The notes beneath the pieces were generated by a model, which did not search any database, was not told where the DNA came from, and was given only the letters and a program-made list of their open reading frames with translations. DNA of 64,000 nt, from the NCBI RefSeq assembly GCF_001424665.1, contig NZ_LMQS01000004.1, positions 437,680-501,679 of the forward strand, given 5' to 3'. Both the position numbers and the translations under genes were made by a program. This stretch comes from Methylophilus sp. Leaf416 (GTDB lineage Bacteria; Pseudomonadota; Gammaproteobacteria; Burkholderiales; Methylophilaceae). Positions 18,459 through 27,863 of this stretch are shown one piece after another. Positions within the stretch are counted from its first letter, which is position 1. Each line of letters opens with the position of its first letter.

Positions 18459-19403
18459 ATGCGCTTTCGTGAACGTTCACCTCTGGTATGGGCTTTATGG
18501 TTTTCGCTGATCGCGCATGCAGTGTTATTGACGCTACATTTTCAACCTGAATTAAAAGCGCTTAAAGACCAGATTCCTTCACTCAAGGTGATGCTGGTGA
18601 ACAGTAAAACCCGGCAGGCGCCTGAAAAAGCCGATGCGCTGGCGCAAGCCAATCTTGACCGAGGCGGCAATACCGATGAAAAGCGGCAGATGAAGAGCCC
18701 GCTGCCCAGCGTGCAGAAAATGCCGGCGACTACGCCGCAAGCCACAGAAGCTACTATGCAGCCGGCAGTGCCTGCCACGCCGCAAGATGCTGAGTTGCAG
18801 CGACACCAGCAACGGGTTGCGCAACTGGAACAGGAGGCACAGGCGTTATTGACGCAGCTTAAAGCGAGCCAGGTAGTAAACAGCGTACAAGCGCCGCCCT
18901 TGTCACAAACGCAGGCTGCCACCAGAAAGCCAACGCCACAAGCCCTGAATCAACCGGTGCAAACGCAACAGGAAATCATGGCCTTGCAGGAAATGGCAAA
19001 ACTGGAAGCTTTGATCGCCAAACAGCAAGATGCTTACGAGATGCGTCCTAAACGGCAGTTTATTGGTGCGCGCACCCGCGAGTACCGGTTTGCCAACTAC
19101 GTGGATCAATGGCGGCAAAAAATCGAGCAGGTAGGTAATCTTAATTATCCTGAAGCGGCGCGTACGCAAAAACTGTATGGAAAGTTGCAATTAACCGTGG
19201 CAATCCGTGCTGATGGCAGTATCGAAAGCATTAAAATCCAGCAGAGTTCTGGAAAGCGTCTGCTGGATGAATCCGCACGCCGCATTGTCCAACTCGCTGC
19301 GCCGTTCCCGGTATTTCCTGAGGGTATTCGCAAGGATACCGATGTGCTCAGCATTACCCGCACCTGGACATTCAGTAAGGAAGACCAACTTTCAACAGAA
19401 TAA
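18459..19403 (+). CDS. TonB-family energy transducer
   Basis: The 314-residue protein has one N-terminal membrane anchor (LVWALWFSLIAHAVLLTL, about residues 9-26), a long Gln/Pro/Ala-rich coiled periplasmic spacer, and a C-terminal TonB domain (about 215-305) with YPEAARTQKLYGKLQL and a SIKIQQSSG strand. TonB carries proton-motive energy from ExbB/ExbD to outer-membrane receptors. No exbB or exbD lies nearby, and it sits in a cell-wall gene run, so a role other than iron uptake is possible. Confidence 0.85.
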   Translation: MRFRERSPLVWALWFSLIAHAVLLTLHFQPELKALKDQIPSLKVMLVNSKTRQAPEKADALAQANLDRGGNTDEKRQMKSPLPSVQKMPATTPQATEATMQPAVPATPQDAELQRHQQRVAQLEQEAQALLTQLKASQVVNSVQAPPLSQTQAATRKPTPQALNQPVQTQQEIMALQEMAKLEALIAKQQDAYEMRPKRQFIGARTREYRFANYVDQWRQKIEQVGNLNYPEAARTQKLYGKLQLTVAIRADGSIESIKIQQSSGKRLLDESARRIVQLAAPFPVFPEGIRKDTDVLSITRTWTFSKEDQLSTE

Positions 19404-19488
19404 AGCGTCTAATCTTTTCTGTTGCAGGTCTTTTTCTGTGTTATTTTTCATTGATCATTATGTATGAGCGACACCAGAAAGTAATCTT

Positions 19489-19803
19489 ATGAATCAAAGT
19501 CACTTTCAATATCACGTATTTTTTTGTCTCAACCAGCGCGAAAAAGGCGAAGACTGCTGCATGAACCGCGGCGCTGAAGCGGCCTTTGATTACATGAAAA
19601 AATCGGTAAAAAAACAAGGCCTGGCAGGCACAGGCAAAGTCCGCATTAACCGCGCCGGTTGCCTGGACCGTTGTGGCGAGGGGCCGGTGATGGTCATCTA
19701 TCCGCAAGCAGTTTGGTATACCTTTGTTGATAATGAAGATATCGATGAAATTATCGAAAGCCATCTGCAACATGGCAAAATCGTAGAGCGCCTGGTGGTT
19801 TAA
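19489..19803 (+). CDS. (2Fe-2S) ferredoxin-like protein, thioredoxin-fold
   Basis: This 104-residue protein matches the thioredoxin-like [2Fe-2S] ferredoxin family: an initial CLNQREKGEDCC segment and a later cluster with NRAGCLDRCGEGPVMVIYP, giving the four cysteine ligands expected. Proteins of this kind act as small electron carriers or iron-sulfur sensors. Partner and pathway are unknown. It is followed 10 bases later by the GT51 gene, suggesting one transcript. Confidence 0.85.
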   Translation: MNQSHFQYHVFFCLNQREKGEDCCMNRGAEAAFDYMKKSVKKQGLAGTGKVRINRAGCLDRCGEGPVMVIYPQAVWYTFVDNEDIDEIIESHLQHGKIVERLVV

Positions 19804-19813
19804 GGCTTTACGC

Positions 19814-21070
19814 ATGCTGTTACTGTGGTTTAAAAGGCTGAGCGTCACGCTGCTGGTCGTCATGATCGTGACAGTGTTAGCATTGGCCGGCTGGATCTGG
19901 CAACCCTATGACAGCGAGGCCTGGCGCGTCAGACTGCCGGTGGCTGGCGGAGTGCAGGTACGTGTCGTGCCATTGTTAATGCTGGCTACTTCAGCACCAG
20001 GGCGCTGGTTGTTAGACAGGCAGGCATTTAATTTACACTACGGCGATATCCAGTTGTCCGACGAAAATGGGTTAAGGGCGCGCTGCAAACATTGCTGGAT
20101 AGAAGCAAAATCCGTCAGCGACCAGCCAGTAGTCATCCCTATGGTAGAACTATGGCTGCGAATGGAACAGCAGCATATTCACGGCTACCTTTCAGTGGGT
20201 GACACCCAGCCGCTGTTTAAAATAGATTTCAGCGGCAAAGTCAGCATGCGCAGCTTGAAGTTGACATGGGTATTACCGCAAACACCCTTGCAAGCCTTGC
20301 TTACACCGTTACAGGCCCATTCCCCGGTGATACGCGATGCCATCGTTTCAGGTTCGCTATCCGCTTCAGGTACCCTGCGTTGGCCCAAGAAGGAGTGGAG
20401 CGCACAACCGCATTTAAATGCGATGGCTGTCTCCGGGCTGAATATAAGTGCCGCTACCACGCTACCTATACAATACGATTGCCCGTTACTGGATGAACAT
20501 AAGCATCCGGAAAACATGCAATGGGTGTCCTACGAAAAACTCGGGCGCTGGTTGCCGGTGGCTGCCATCATCGCCGAGGATGCCGAATTCAAGCATCATC
20601 CCGGTTATGTCATGGCACAAATGCAGCATTTGTTAGGCAAGGAAAGCGCCGATAAACAGGTGGGTGGCAGTACCATTACCCAGCAATTGGCGAAATACAT
20701 GTTCACTAACGGCGAGCGTACCTGGAAGCGCAAAATAGAAGAGTTGCTCTATGCCGTGCAACTGGAGTCTGCACTGACCAAAACCGATATCCTGGAGCTT
20801 TACCTGAATACGGTGGATTTAGGCCCAAGTCTTTGCGGGGCACATGCTGCCGCCCGCTATTATTTCGATCTGTCACCGGATAAATTGAATCCTATGCAGG
20901 CGGCGTGGCTGGCTGGCATTATCAGTAATCCGCATCGCGCCTGGAAAAAACAGTATATCCAGCAGCAGCCGGATTTAAAGCGCGCGGAAGATATCCTGCA
21001 TTTTATGCCGCGCAGTGCACGTAAAGATCCGGGTAGCCTGAATTTTCGTCCGGTGAAAGCCGCCGGATAA
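19814..21070 (+). CDS. monofunctional peptidoglycan glycosyltransferase-like protein (GT51) with extended N-terminus
   Basis: After one membrane helix (about residues 11-30) and a periplasmic region of about 200 residues that I do not recognise, the C-terminal half is a GT51 domain. It has the catalytic-Glu motif [25 protein letters not shown] and the [12 protein letters not shown] and [10 protein letters not shown] blocks. GT51 enzymes polymerise lipid II into glycan strands. No transpeptidase domain follows. The product is much longer than typical MtgA (about 240 residues), so the N-terminal part may be a regulatory or binding module. Confidence 0.85.
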   Translation: MLLLWFKRLSVTLLVVMIVTVLALAGWIWQPYDSEAWRVRLPVAGGVQVRVVPLLMLATSAPGRWLLDRQAFNLHYGDIQLSDENGLRARCKHCWIEAKSVSDQPVVIPMVELWLRMEQQHIHGYLSVGDTQPLFKIDFSGKVSMRSLKLTWVLPQTPLQALLTPLQAHSPVIRDAIVSGSLSASGTLRWPKKEWSAQPHLNAMAVSGLNISAATTLPIQYDCPLLDEHKHPENMQWVSYEKLGRWLPVAAIIAEDAEFKHHPGYVMAQMQHLLGKESADKQVGGSTITQQLAKYMFTNGERTWKRKIEELLYAVQLESALTKTDILELYLNTVDLGPSLCGAHAAARYYFDLSPDKLNPMQAAWLAGIISNPHRAWKKQYIQQQPDLKRAEDILHFMPRSARKDPGSLNFRPVKAAG

Positions 21071-21114
21071 CTTACAATAGCACTTTATTTCCCAACCAAG
21101 TCGGGACCTGTATT

Positions 21115-22221
21115 TTGAGTACAATCAAACTGAATAAATCCCCTGATGGCAGTGACGAAGCACCAAAGCGTAGCAAACCGGTGCGTCGCGCCTCACCCAC
21201 CTTGCGTGACCGCACACAACCACCGCCTAAACCTGCGCCTAGAACGGTTGAGAAAGCATCATCTGCCGACAGGCAAAATAGCCATACTGAAAAACCGGCG
21301 CGCCAGGACCGCAGCCGGCAAGAGGGCAAGCCAGGCGATAAATCCCATGCGCGTAAAGACACACGTAATGAACCCCGCAGGGAGTCCCGGAACGACTCTC
21401 AGCATCATTCTCGCAAAGAATATAACGCCGATCGCCCTGTACGGCGCGATGATGCTGCGCCCAGACGTCCGGTCGCACCCACAGATCCGGATGCCCAACC
21501 TCGTTTATCCAAAGTGATGGCGGACCGCGGCCTGTGCTCACGCCGTGAAGCCGATGACTGGATTGTCAACGGCTGGGTCAAGGTGAATGGCGAAATTATC
21601 GAGGCCCTGGGGACCCGTATAGACCCGGACGCCGAGATCATTATCAGCACCTATGCGAAGGAATATCAGGCGGAAAATGTCACCATCTTGCTGCACAAGC
21701 CGGTAGGTTATGTCAGCGGCCAGGCGGAAGATGGCTATGAACCCGCAGTAGTACTGGTGAAACCAGAAAATCAGTGGTCGGAAGACCCAACCCAGAAAAC
21801 TTTTCACAGAGGTATTTATCACGGCCTGGCGCCCGCCGGACGGTTGGATATTGACTCCACCGGCTTGCTGGTACTGACGCAGGATGGTCGAATTGCCCGC
21901 GTGTTGATCGGTGATGATTCCAGTGTAGAAAAAGAATACCTGGTGCGGGTAGAGGGTGAGCTGAGTGCCAACGGCATGGCAAAATTGAATCATGGTTTGA
22001 GTCTGGATGGCGTACAGCTGAAACCAGCTAAGGTGTCGTGGCAGAATGAGGATCAGTTGCGGTTTGTATTGCGTGAAGGACGTAAGCGGCAGATTCGCAG
22101 GATGTGTGAGCTGGTGGGCTTGAAGGTGGTTGGTTTGAAGCGGATCCGCATTGGGCGGATTAGTTTGGGTAAGTTGCCGGCGGGGCAGTGGCGATACTTA
22201 GCGGAGCATGAGAAGTTTTGA
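21115..22221 (+). CDS. rluB: 23S rRNA pseudouridine synthase RluB-type
   Basis: A TTG start opens a highly charged, disordered N-terminal tail of about 120 residues rich in Arg, Lys, Pro and Ser. An S4 RNA-binding domain follows ([20 protein letters not shown]), then an RsuA-family catalytic domain with the catalytic aspartate in [17 protein letters not shown] and the [17 protein letters not shown] motif. RluB converts U2605 (E. coli numbering) of 23S rRNA. The basic tail is common in betaproteobacterial RluB. The exact start is uncertain because the tail is poorly conserved. Confidence 0.92.
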   Translation: MSTIKLNKSPDGSDEAPKRSKPVRRASPTLRDRTQPPPKPAPRTVEKASSADRQNSHTEKPARQDRSRQEGKPGDKSHARKDTRNEPRRESRNDSQHHSRKEYNADRPVRRDDAAPRRPVAPTDPDAQPRLSKVMADRGLCSRREADDWIVNGWVKVNGEIIEALGTRIDPDAEIIISTYAKEYQAENVTILLHKPVGYVSGQAEDGYEPAVVLVKPENQWSEDPTQKTFHRGIYHGLAPAGRLDIDSTGLLVLTQDGRIARVLIGDDSSVEKEYLVRVEGELSANGMAKLNHGLSLDGVQLKPAKVSWQNEDQLRFVLREGRKRQIRRMCELVGLKVVGLKRIRIGRISLGKLPAGQWRYLAEHEKF

Positions 22222-22260
22222 TGGGTTATGCGTGGAAGCAGTGAGTCGCCGCATCAGTTC

Positions 22261-22350
22261 GTCATTCCGGCGGAGGCCGGAATCCAGGCGAGGTGGATGC
22301 TTAGCTTGGGTTTAATCGAAGAGCTAATCTTGGGAGTGCGGTTAGCTTTT
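22261..22350 (+). repeat. short palindromic repeat (GTCATTCCGGC type) with conserved flank, copy 1
   Basis: An 8-bp palindrome ATTCCGGC/GCCGGAAT with a GGAG loop is followed by ATCCAGGCGAGG and a further stretch that recurs near 25.1 kb. It resembles small dispersed repeats such as neisserial dRS3 in shape, not in proven descent. It directly precedes a composite repeat at both loci. Confidence 0.75.
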
Positions 22351-22383
22351 AATACGCATTGCTTCAGATATTAGGCATTTTAT

Positions 22384-22608
22384 TTCGCTTCTCAGCGAGT
22401 TACTTTTCTTTGCATGCCCAAAGAATAAGTAACCAAAAGAAAAGGCACCCTAGCTTCCGCTTGTTTCCTGCGTTGCTCATCAACGTGGGCGGCCAACGAA
22501 ACTCGCCCTGATAAGCCACACACAGCGTGGCTTATTGCGGAACTCGAACAGACGCTGGCCGAAGGCTCCCACGCTGACTGCGCTACTCGGCGCGTCAAAT
22601 AGGGGCCC
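22384..22608 (+). repeat. structured repeat unit R1 (left arm of composite 1)
   Basis: The unit opens with hairpin TCGCT/AGCGA, then a CTTTG/CAAAG hairpin, then the conserved CACCCTAGCTTCCGCTTGTT, CCTGCGTTGCTC, GAAACTC and CGCTACTCGGCGCGTCA blocks, and ends AGGGGCCC. An inner hairpin ATAAGCCAC (22511-22519)/GTGGCTTAT (22527-22535) and an outer helix CGTGGG (22484-22489)/CCCACG (22568-22573) fold it. Spurious ORFs cross it in several frames. Confidence 0.85.
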
Positions 22609-22792
22609 ATTAAAAGCACACGCTTTCCATTTGAGTTTAATTCTATTGATTGCATCACGCTCAATCACTGTGAAAAAGAAACAAAAGAATTAGATTTATA
22701 AGAATTTGAGTTTTGTCTTCAAAGCTCAAAACGCACTTAGCGCCCTTTAACCTCACATGCCTAATCCATGTTTCATCGTGATGGGTTTAACC
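22609..22792. repeat. spacer of composite repeat 1
   Basis: This AT-rich 184-bp spacer separates R1 and R2. Its reverse complement aligns along its length with the 183-bp spacer of composite 2, best over a block from AGCTTTGAAGAC to GATGCAATC. It has no convincing ORF. Homology of the spacers shows that the whole R-spacer-R structure is one repeat unit, not two chance neighbours. Confidence 0.75.
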
Positions 22793-23013
22793 GGGCCCCT
22801 ATCTGACGCGCCGAGTAGCGGAGTCAAAACAAGGAGGAAGGGAGCGTTTGTTTGAGTCCCGCAGCAGCTCACGGTTAGTGTGAGCTGCCAGGTCGAGTTT
22901 CGCGACCGCTTGTTTTGACGAGCAACGCAGGGAACAAGCGGAAGCTAGGGTGCCCTTTACTTTGGTGCCTTTGCTTTGGGCAAGCAAAGGAAAGACACTC
23001 GCCTAGAGGCGAA
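22793..23013 (-). repeat. structured repeat unit R2 (right arm of composite 1, inverted)
   Basis: This is the same unit as R1 on the opposite strand, facing it tail to tail. The inner hairpin has a different sequence, GCAGCTCAC (22864-22872)/GTGAGCTGC (22880-22888), and the outer helix is CAAAACAAG (22825-22833)/CTTGTTTTG (22909-22917), both perfect 9-bp pairings. It is closest to R3. It ends with the TCGCCT/AGGCGA hairpin 76 bases before the yidB-like ATG. Confidence 0.85.
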
Positions 23014-23089
23014 AAAAAATGTTTCAATACAAAATAAAAAATAACCGCCAATAGGCAAAAATAAGAAAAGTAACTCACTAGGAACCACA

Positions 23090-23485
23090 ATGGGATTATT
23101 CGACAACTTAGCCAATAACGTGATGACCAAAGTCATGGGCGATAAAGCCCCCATGGCAAAACTGGCCATGGAGCTATTCCAGCAATACGGCGGCCTCCCC
23201 GGCATTCTGCAAACCCTGAAGAACGGTGGGTTATCCGAGCAGGTAGACTCCTGGATAGGCAAAGGCCCGAATTCAGATGTGTCCGCCCAGCAGATAGGGG
23301 CAGCGCTAGGCACTAGTGTATTAACCAGTATCGCCACCAAACTGGAAATCAGTAAAGAAGAACTCACTAGCAAAATTGCGGAATATATTCCGAATGTCGT
23401 CGATCAACTGACTCCCAATGGCGTAGTAGAGAATAATCCGGCACTGATCATGTCCAGATTAATGGGGATGCTCAAACAAAAATAG
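23090..23485 (+). CDS. YidB-family (DUF937) protein
   Basis: This 131-residue protein has the YidB/DUF937 pattern: MGLFD start, GGLPGILQTLKNGGLSEQVDSWIGKGPN, and the helical VSAQQIGAALG and YIPNVVDQLTPNG segments. The family is widespread and small, with no established biochemical role. The gene is bracketed by the composite repeat on the left and a bidirectional terminator on the right, so it is probably a single-gene transcript whose promoter lies at the repeat edge. Confidence 0.85.
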   Translation: MGLFDNLANNVMTKVMGDKAPMAKLAMELFQQYGGLPGILQTLKNGGLSEQVDSWIGKGPNSDVSAQQIGAALGTSVLTSIATKLEISKEELTSKIAEYIPNVVDQLTPNGVVENNPALIMSRLMGMLKQK

Positions 23486-23506
23486 CGGGCTACTGCCCGC
23501 TATTTT
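23480..23506. terminator. bidirectional intrinsic terminator
   Basis: A perfect 11-bp stem AAATAGCGGGC/GCCCGCTATTT with loop TACT lies at the end of the yidB-like gene and 14 bases from the pyrE stop. A/T tracts on both sides suit both converging genes. Confidence 0.9.
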
Positions 23507-23519
23507 GTGTAGCTCGTTA

Positions 23520-24167
23520 TCACACTATGCAATATTTCTCCCGGTAATTCTGAATCGCCGGGAAATATTGCGCCAGGCTGTCATTCCCTTGCAAGTATGC
23601 AAACAGATCGGTCAGTTTGGCAATGCTCACTACAGGCATCTTATTGGTTTGTTCAACTTCCTGCACTGCCGATAACTCGCCGAGGCCTTTTTCCTGTCTG
23701 TCTAAAGCAATGCTTACGCCACATGGGACGGCCCCCGCCTGCCGTATCATTTCCACAGATTCACGGATAGACGTCCCGGCCGAAATCACGTCATCAATAA
23801 TCAGTACGCGGCCTTTGAGGGTAGCCCCCACCAGCGTACCGCCTTCGCCGTGATCCTTGGCTTCCTTACGGTTATAAGCATAAGAGTAATTATGGCCCAT
23901 GCGGGCAAAGGCGATACTGATGGCAGCCACCAGAGGAATCCCCTTGTAAGCCGGGCCAAACAGCATGTCGAATTTCAATCCAGACTGTAGAATGCTGTGT
24001 GCGTAAAACTCACCCAGTTTAAGTAGGCTTTCACCGTCATCAAACAGGCCGGCGTTGAAAAAATACGGGCTTAAGCGCCCGGCTTTGGTTTTGAATTCGC
24101 CGAAGCGCAACACCTGTTTCTGGATGGAAAAAGCAATAAAATCGGCACTGAGTGTATTTGCAGTCAT
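23520..24167 (-). CDS. pyrE: orotate phosphoribosyltransferase
   Basis: PyrE makes OMP from orotate and PRPP in pyrimidine synthesis. The PRPP-binding motif LIIDDVISAGTSIRES near residue 121 and the FGPAYKGIPL and YNRKEAKDHGEGG active-site segments are clear. The 215 residues match the gamma/betaproteobacterial form. It is divergent from xth with only 29 bases between start codons. Confidence 0.96.
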   Translation of the reverse strand: MTANTLSADFIAFSIQKQVLRFGEFKTKAGRLSPYFFNAGLFDDGESLLKLGEFYAHSILQSGLKFDMLFGPAYKGIPLVAAISIAFARMGHNYSYAYNRKEAKDHGEGGTLVGATLKGRVLIIDDVISAGTSIRESVEMIRQAGAVPCGVSIALDRQEKGLGELSAVQEVEQTNKMPVVSIAKLTDLFAYLQGNDSLAQYFPAIQNYREKYCIV

Positions 24168-24196
24168 TTGAAGATAAAACAGAAAGAATGTGAACG

Positions 24197-24970
24197 ATGC
24201 GTATTATAACCTTGAACCTGAATGGCATACGGTCAGCCTGTAACAAAGGCTTTTTGCCCTGGCTGGCGGCAAGTGGCGCGGATATTGTCTGTCTGCAGGA
24301 GCTGAAAGCACAGGCAGGCGATATGCAGCCAGACATGCTGCAACCGCCGGGATATCACGGCTATTTCCACTATGCCGAAAAAAAGGGTTACAGCGGCGTT
24401 GGCATTTACAGCAAACAACCAGCGGATAAGGTAATTATTGGCTTGGGTCATGCCCATATTGATGCTGAAGGCCGCTATCTCGAGTGCCAGTACGGCAACT
24501 TAAGCGTAGTGTCTCTGTACCTGCCGAGCGGCTCCAGCGGTGAAGAACGCCAGCAATTCAAATTCAAGATGCTGGAATTGTTTTTGCCGCATCTGGAACA
24601 GCTGATTGCATGTGGCCGCGAGATCGTCATTTGTGGAGACTGGAATATCGCGCATCAGGAAATTGACCTCAAAAATTACAAAGGCAATCGCAAAAACTCA
24701 GGCTTTTTGCCGGAAGAACGCGCATGGATGACCGAGGTGCTGGGGCGTGTTGGCTGGGTAGATGTATATCGTAGCCTCTACCCGCAAACCACAGAAGAAT
24801 CTTATACCTGGTGGAGTAACCGCGGCCAGGCCTGGGCAAAAAATGTGGGGTGGCGGATTGATTATCAGCTTGCTACGCAAGAGTTAGCGAAGCGCGCTAC
24901 GGCGGTGAGTGTGTATAAAACGGAGCGGTTTAGTGATCATGCGCCGCTGATTGTGGATTACCAGGATTAA
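24197..24970 (+). CDS. xth: exodeoxyribonuclease III (AP endonuclease)
   Basis: The protein belongs to the ExoIII/APE1 endonuclease-exonuclease-phosphatase family that cuts abasic sites. Landmarks are LNLNGIRSACNKGF at the N-terminus, LQELKAQ (metal-binding Glu), GDWNIAHQEIDL and the final FSDHAPLIVDY with the catalytic Asp-His. Its 257 residues are typical of the xthA/exoA class. The pyrE-xth divergent pair is common in proteobacteria. Confidence 0.93.
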   Translation: MRIITLNLNGIRSACNKGFLPWLAASGADIVCLQELKAQAGDMQPDMLQPPGYHGYFHYAEKKGYSGVGIYSKQPADKVIIGLGHAHIDAEGRYLECQYGNLSVVSLYLPSGSSGEERQQFKFKMLELFLPHLEQLIACGREIVICGDWNIAHQEIDLKNYKGNRKNSGFLPEERAWMTEVLGRVGWVDVYRSLYPQTTEESYTWWSNRGQAWAKNVGWRIDYQLATQELAKRATAVSVYKTERFSDHAPLIVDYQD

Positions 24971-25023
24971 TTGGTTTTTACAGGCGGCTTTTGTGGAATC
25001 TGCTCTGTGCACTTTCACGGGTC

Positions 25024-25038
25024 GTCATTCTGGCGGAG
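25024..25038 (+). repeat. short palindromic repeat, truncated copy
   Basis: Only the left half, GTCATTCTGGCGGAG, matches the short palindromic repeat found at 22.26 and 25.11 kb. The right arm is missing. Confidence 0.5.
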
Positions 25039-25114
25039 GGTGAAGCAGTGTTTTGTACAGCATGCTGTACGCTTGCGGAATGGCAGGTTTACGCAAAGGC
25101 CAACGTCTTAGATT

Positions 25115-25185
25115 GTCATTCTGGCGGAGCCCAGAATCCAGGCGAGGTTGATGCTAAGCTTTGTGAAATCGAAGAGCGAGTTTTG
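25115..25185 (+). repeat. short palindromic repeat with conserved flank, copy 2
   Basis: ATTCTGG/CCAGAAT keeps the palindrome of copy 1 through a compensatory C-G to T-A change. The flank ATCCAGGCGAGG, GATGCTAAGCTT and AATCGAAGAGC also matches copy 1, in direct orientation. It precedes composite repeat 2 just as copy 1 precedes composite 1. Confidence 0.75.
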
Positions 25186-25244
25186 CACTTTCTTGAGTTT
25201 GGTTTTTTTTAATAATAATTTCCTAGGAATATTCAGTATTTTCT

Positions 25245-25465
25245 TTCGCCCCTCGGCGAGTTACTTTTCTTTGCTTGCCCAAAGAAAACGTAACCAAAAG
25301 AAATGCACCCTAGCTTCCGCTTATTTCCTGCGTTGCTCATCAAAATAAGCGGTCACGAAACTCATCCTAGCGGCCTGCACACTACGCAGGCCACCGCGGG
25401 ATTCGGACAGTCGCTCCCTTCTTCCTTATTTTGCCTGCGCTACTCGGCGCGTCAGATAGGGGCCC
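25245..25465 (+). repeat. structured repeat unit R3 (left arm of composite 2)
   Basis: The unit shares the hairpins and conserved blocks of R1. Its first hairpin is TCGCC/GGCGA, its second TTTTCTTTG/CAAAGAAAA around CTTGCC. The inner hairpin is GGCCTGC (25372-25378)/GCAGGCC (25386-25392) and the outer helix CAAAATAAG (25341-25349)/CTTATTTTG (25425-25433), which differs from R2 by one compensatory pair. It is most like R2. Confidence 0.85.
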
Positions 25466-25648
25466 GTTTAAAACCACCACGATCAGATATCGGCTAGACA
25501 CAAGGGTCTGCGGACGCTGAGGGAGTTATAAGCTTCGAAGACCAAATTCAAATTCTAGTAAATCTAGTTCTTTCGATTGTTTTTCTGCAGTCTTTGAGCG
25601 GGGTGCAATGAGATATATACAACAGAAGTGAAGGCGTGTGGTTTCTCT
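25466..25648. repeat. spacer of composite repeat 2
   Basis: This 183-bp spacer aligns with the reverse complement of the composite 1 spacer, with shared blocks AAATTCAAATTCTAGTAAAT-like and TTTGAGCGGGGTGCAAT. No credible ORF is present. Confidence 0.75.
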
Positions 25649-25897
25649 GGCCCCTATCTGACGCGCCGAGTAGCGCAGTTAGCGTGGAGGTGTCGGCCAG
25701 CGTCTGTTTGAGTTCCGCAACAAGCCGCGTTCTGGGTGGCTTGTCAGGGCGAGTTTCGTTGGCCGCCCGCATAGAGTCCGGTTACGGACGAAAGTCCTGG
25801 TTCGAGCAACGCAGGAAACAAGCGGAAGCTAGGGTGTCTTGTTCTTTGCCTTCTTTCTTATGGACAAGCATAAGAAAGAAGGTCGCCTAGAGGCGAA
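25649..25897 (-). repeat. structured repeat unit R4 (right arm of composite 2, inverted)
   Basis: Same unit on the minus strand, closest to R1. It carries the longest second hairpin, CCTTCTTTCTTATG (25849-25862)/CATAAGAAAGAAGG (25869-25882), a perfect 14-bp stem. Inner hairpin: ACAAGCC (25720-25726)/GGCTTGT (25738-25744). It has an insertion of about 30 bases around 25770-25800 that itself contains GTCCG/CGGAC and GGAC/GTCC hairpins. Confidence 0.85.
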
Positions 25898-25979
25898 AAG
25901 AATCGTTTATAAGTTCATCAGAACGTAATAAGCTTCTAATACTGCTAATTAGGTCTTACTGAAAATTCTGACATAGGTA

Positions 25980-27013
<1,034 letters not shown>

Positions 27014-27031
27014 GGAGGATTAAGGATAGTA

Positions 27032-27063
27032 CAAGTTGTTCTGAATAATCCGATAACAACTTG
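27032..27063. promoter_or_regulatory. 9-bp inverted repeat between trpC and hemB
   Basis: CAAGTTGTT and AACAACTTG form perfect arms separated by 14 bases, just after the trpC stop on the minus strand. There is no U-run, so it is a weak terminator candidate at best. It could be a protein-binding dyad near the hemB promoter. Confidence 0.45.
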
Positions 27064-27074
27064 ATTAAAACTGG

Positions 27075-27863
27075 TTAGGCAAATACCTTCGCAAGTTCGG
27101 CACCAGGATTTTCCTGACGCATAAATGCTTCACCGACCAGGAAGGTATTTACAGCATTGTCGCGCATCAATTTGACATCGTCAGCGGTGAAAATTCCGCT
27201 CTCGGTCACCACGATCTTGTCGCTGGCGATTTTATCCAACAGACCCAGTGTGGTATCCAGCGTGACTTCAAATGTACGCAGGTTACGGTTATTGATACCC
27301 AGTAATGGCGTGGTCAACTGTACCGCTTGTGCCAGCTCTTCGCCATTGTGCACTTCTACCAGCACTGCCATGCCCAGGCTATGCGCGACGCTTTCCAGTT
27401 GTTGCATTTGTGGCAGTGTAAGTGCGGCGGCAATCAGCAAAATACAATCAGCACCCATGGCACGGGCTTCATAGACTTGGTAGACATCTACCATAAAGTC
27501 TTTGCGTAGCACTGGTAGAGTACAAGCTGCGCGGGCCTGTTTCAGGTAATCGGCAGAGCCCTGGAAATATTGCTCGTCAGTCAGGACCGATAAACAGGCA
27601 GCGCCACCTTGCTCATAGCTGGCGGCAATTTCTGCTGGCTTAAAATCTTCGCGAATCACACCTTTGGAGGGACTGGCTTTTTTAATCTCGGCAATCACGG
27701 CAGCTTTGCCTTCAGCAATCTTATTGCGAATCGCACCGACAAAGTCACGCGCGGGTGCTTGTTGTGCAGCCAGTGCCTGGAGTTCTGCCAAAGATATTTT
27801 CCCTTGCGCGGCAGCAATCTCTTCAGCTTTGGTTGCCAGGATTTTATTTAAGATATCACTCAT
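27075..27863 (-). CDS. trpC: indole-3-glycerol phosphate synthase
   Basis: TrpC closes the CdRP ring to indoleglycerol phosphate. The start [16 protein letters not shown] is chosen because it matches the family; the frame extends 40 codons upstream only inside the DUF3465 gene. The barrel motifs [47 protein letters not shown] and VTESGIF are all present in 262 residues. It overlaps the end of the DUF3465 gene by eight bases. Confidence 0.95.
   Translation of the reverse strand: MSDILNKILATKAEEIAAAQGKISLAELQALAAQQAPARDFVGAIRNKIAEGKAAVIAEIKKASPSKGVIREDFKPAEIAASYEQGGAACLSVLTDEQYFQGSADYLKQARAACTLPVLRKDFMVDVYQVYEARAMGADCILLIAAALTLPQMQQLESVAHSLGMAVLVEVHNGEELAQAVQLTTPLLGINNRNLRTFEVTLDTTLGLLDKIASDKIVVTESGIFTADDVKLMRDNAVNTFLVGEAFMRQENPGAELAKVFA

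Noticed and set aside
22392-23090. Several 60-90 codon ORFs in composite repeat 1
   Set aside because: They cross the hairpins, differ between copies in frame and length, and follow the repeat structure rather than codon constraint.
25303-25890. ORFs of 64-84 codons in composite repeat 2
   Set aside because: Same reasoning as composite 1; frames are not conserved between R3/R4 and R1/R2.
22261-25905. CRISPR array
   Set aside because: The repeats are long, few, inverted and separated by one homologous spacer each; there are no regular short direct repeats or cas genes.
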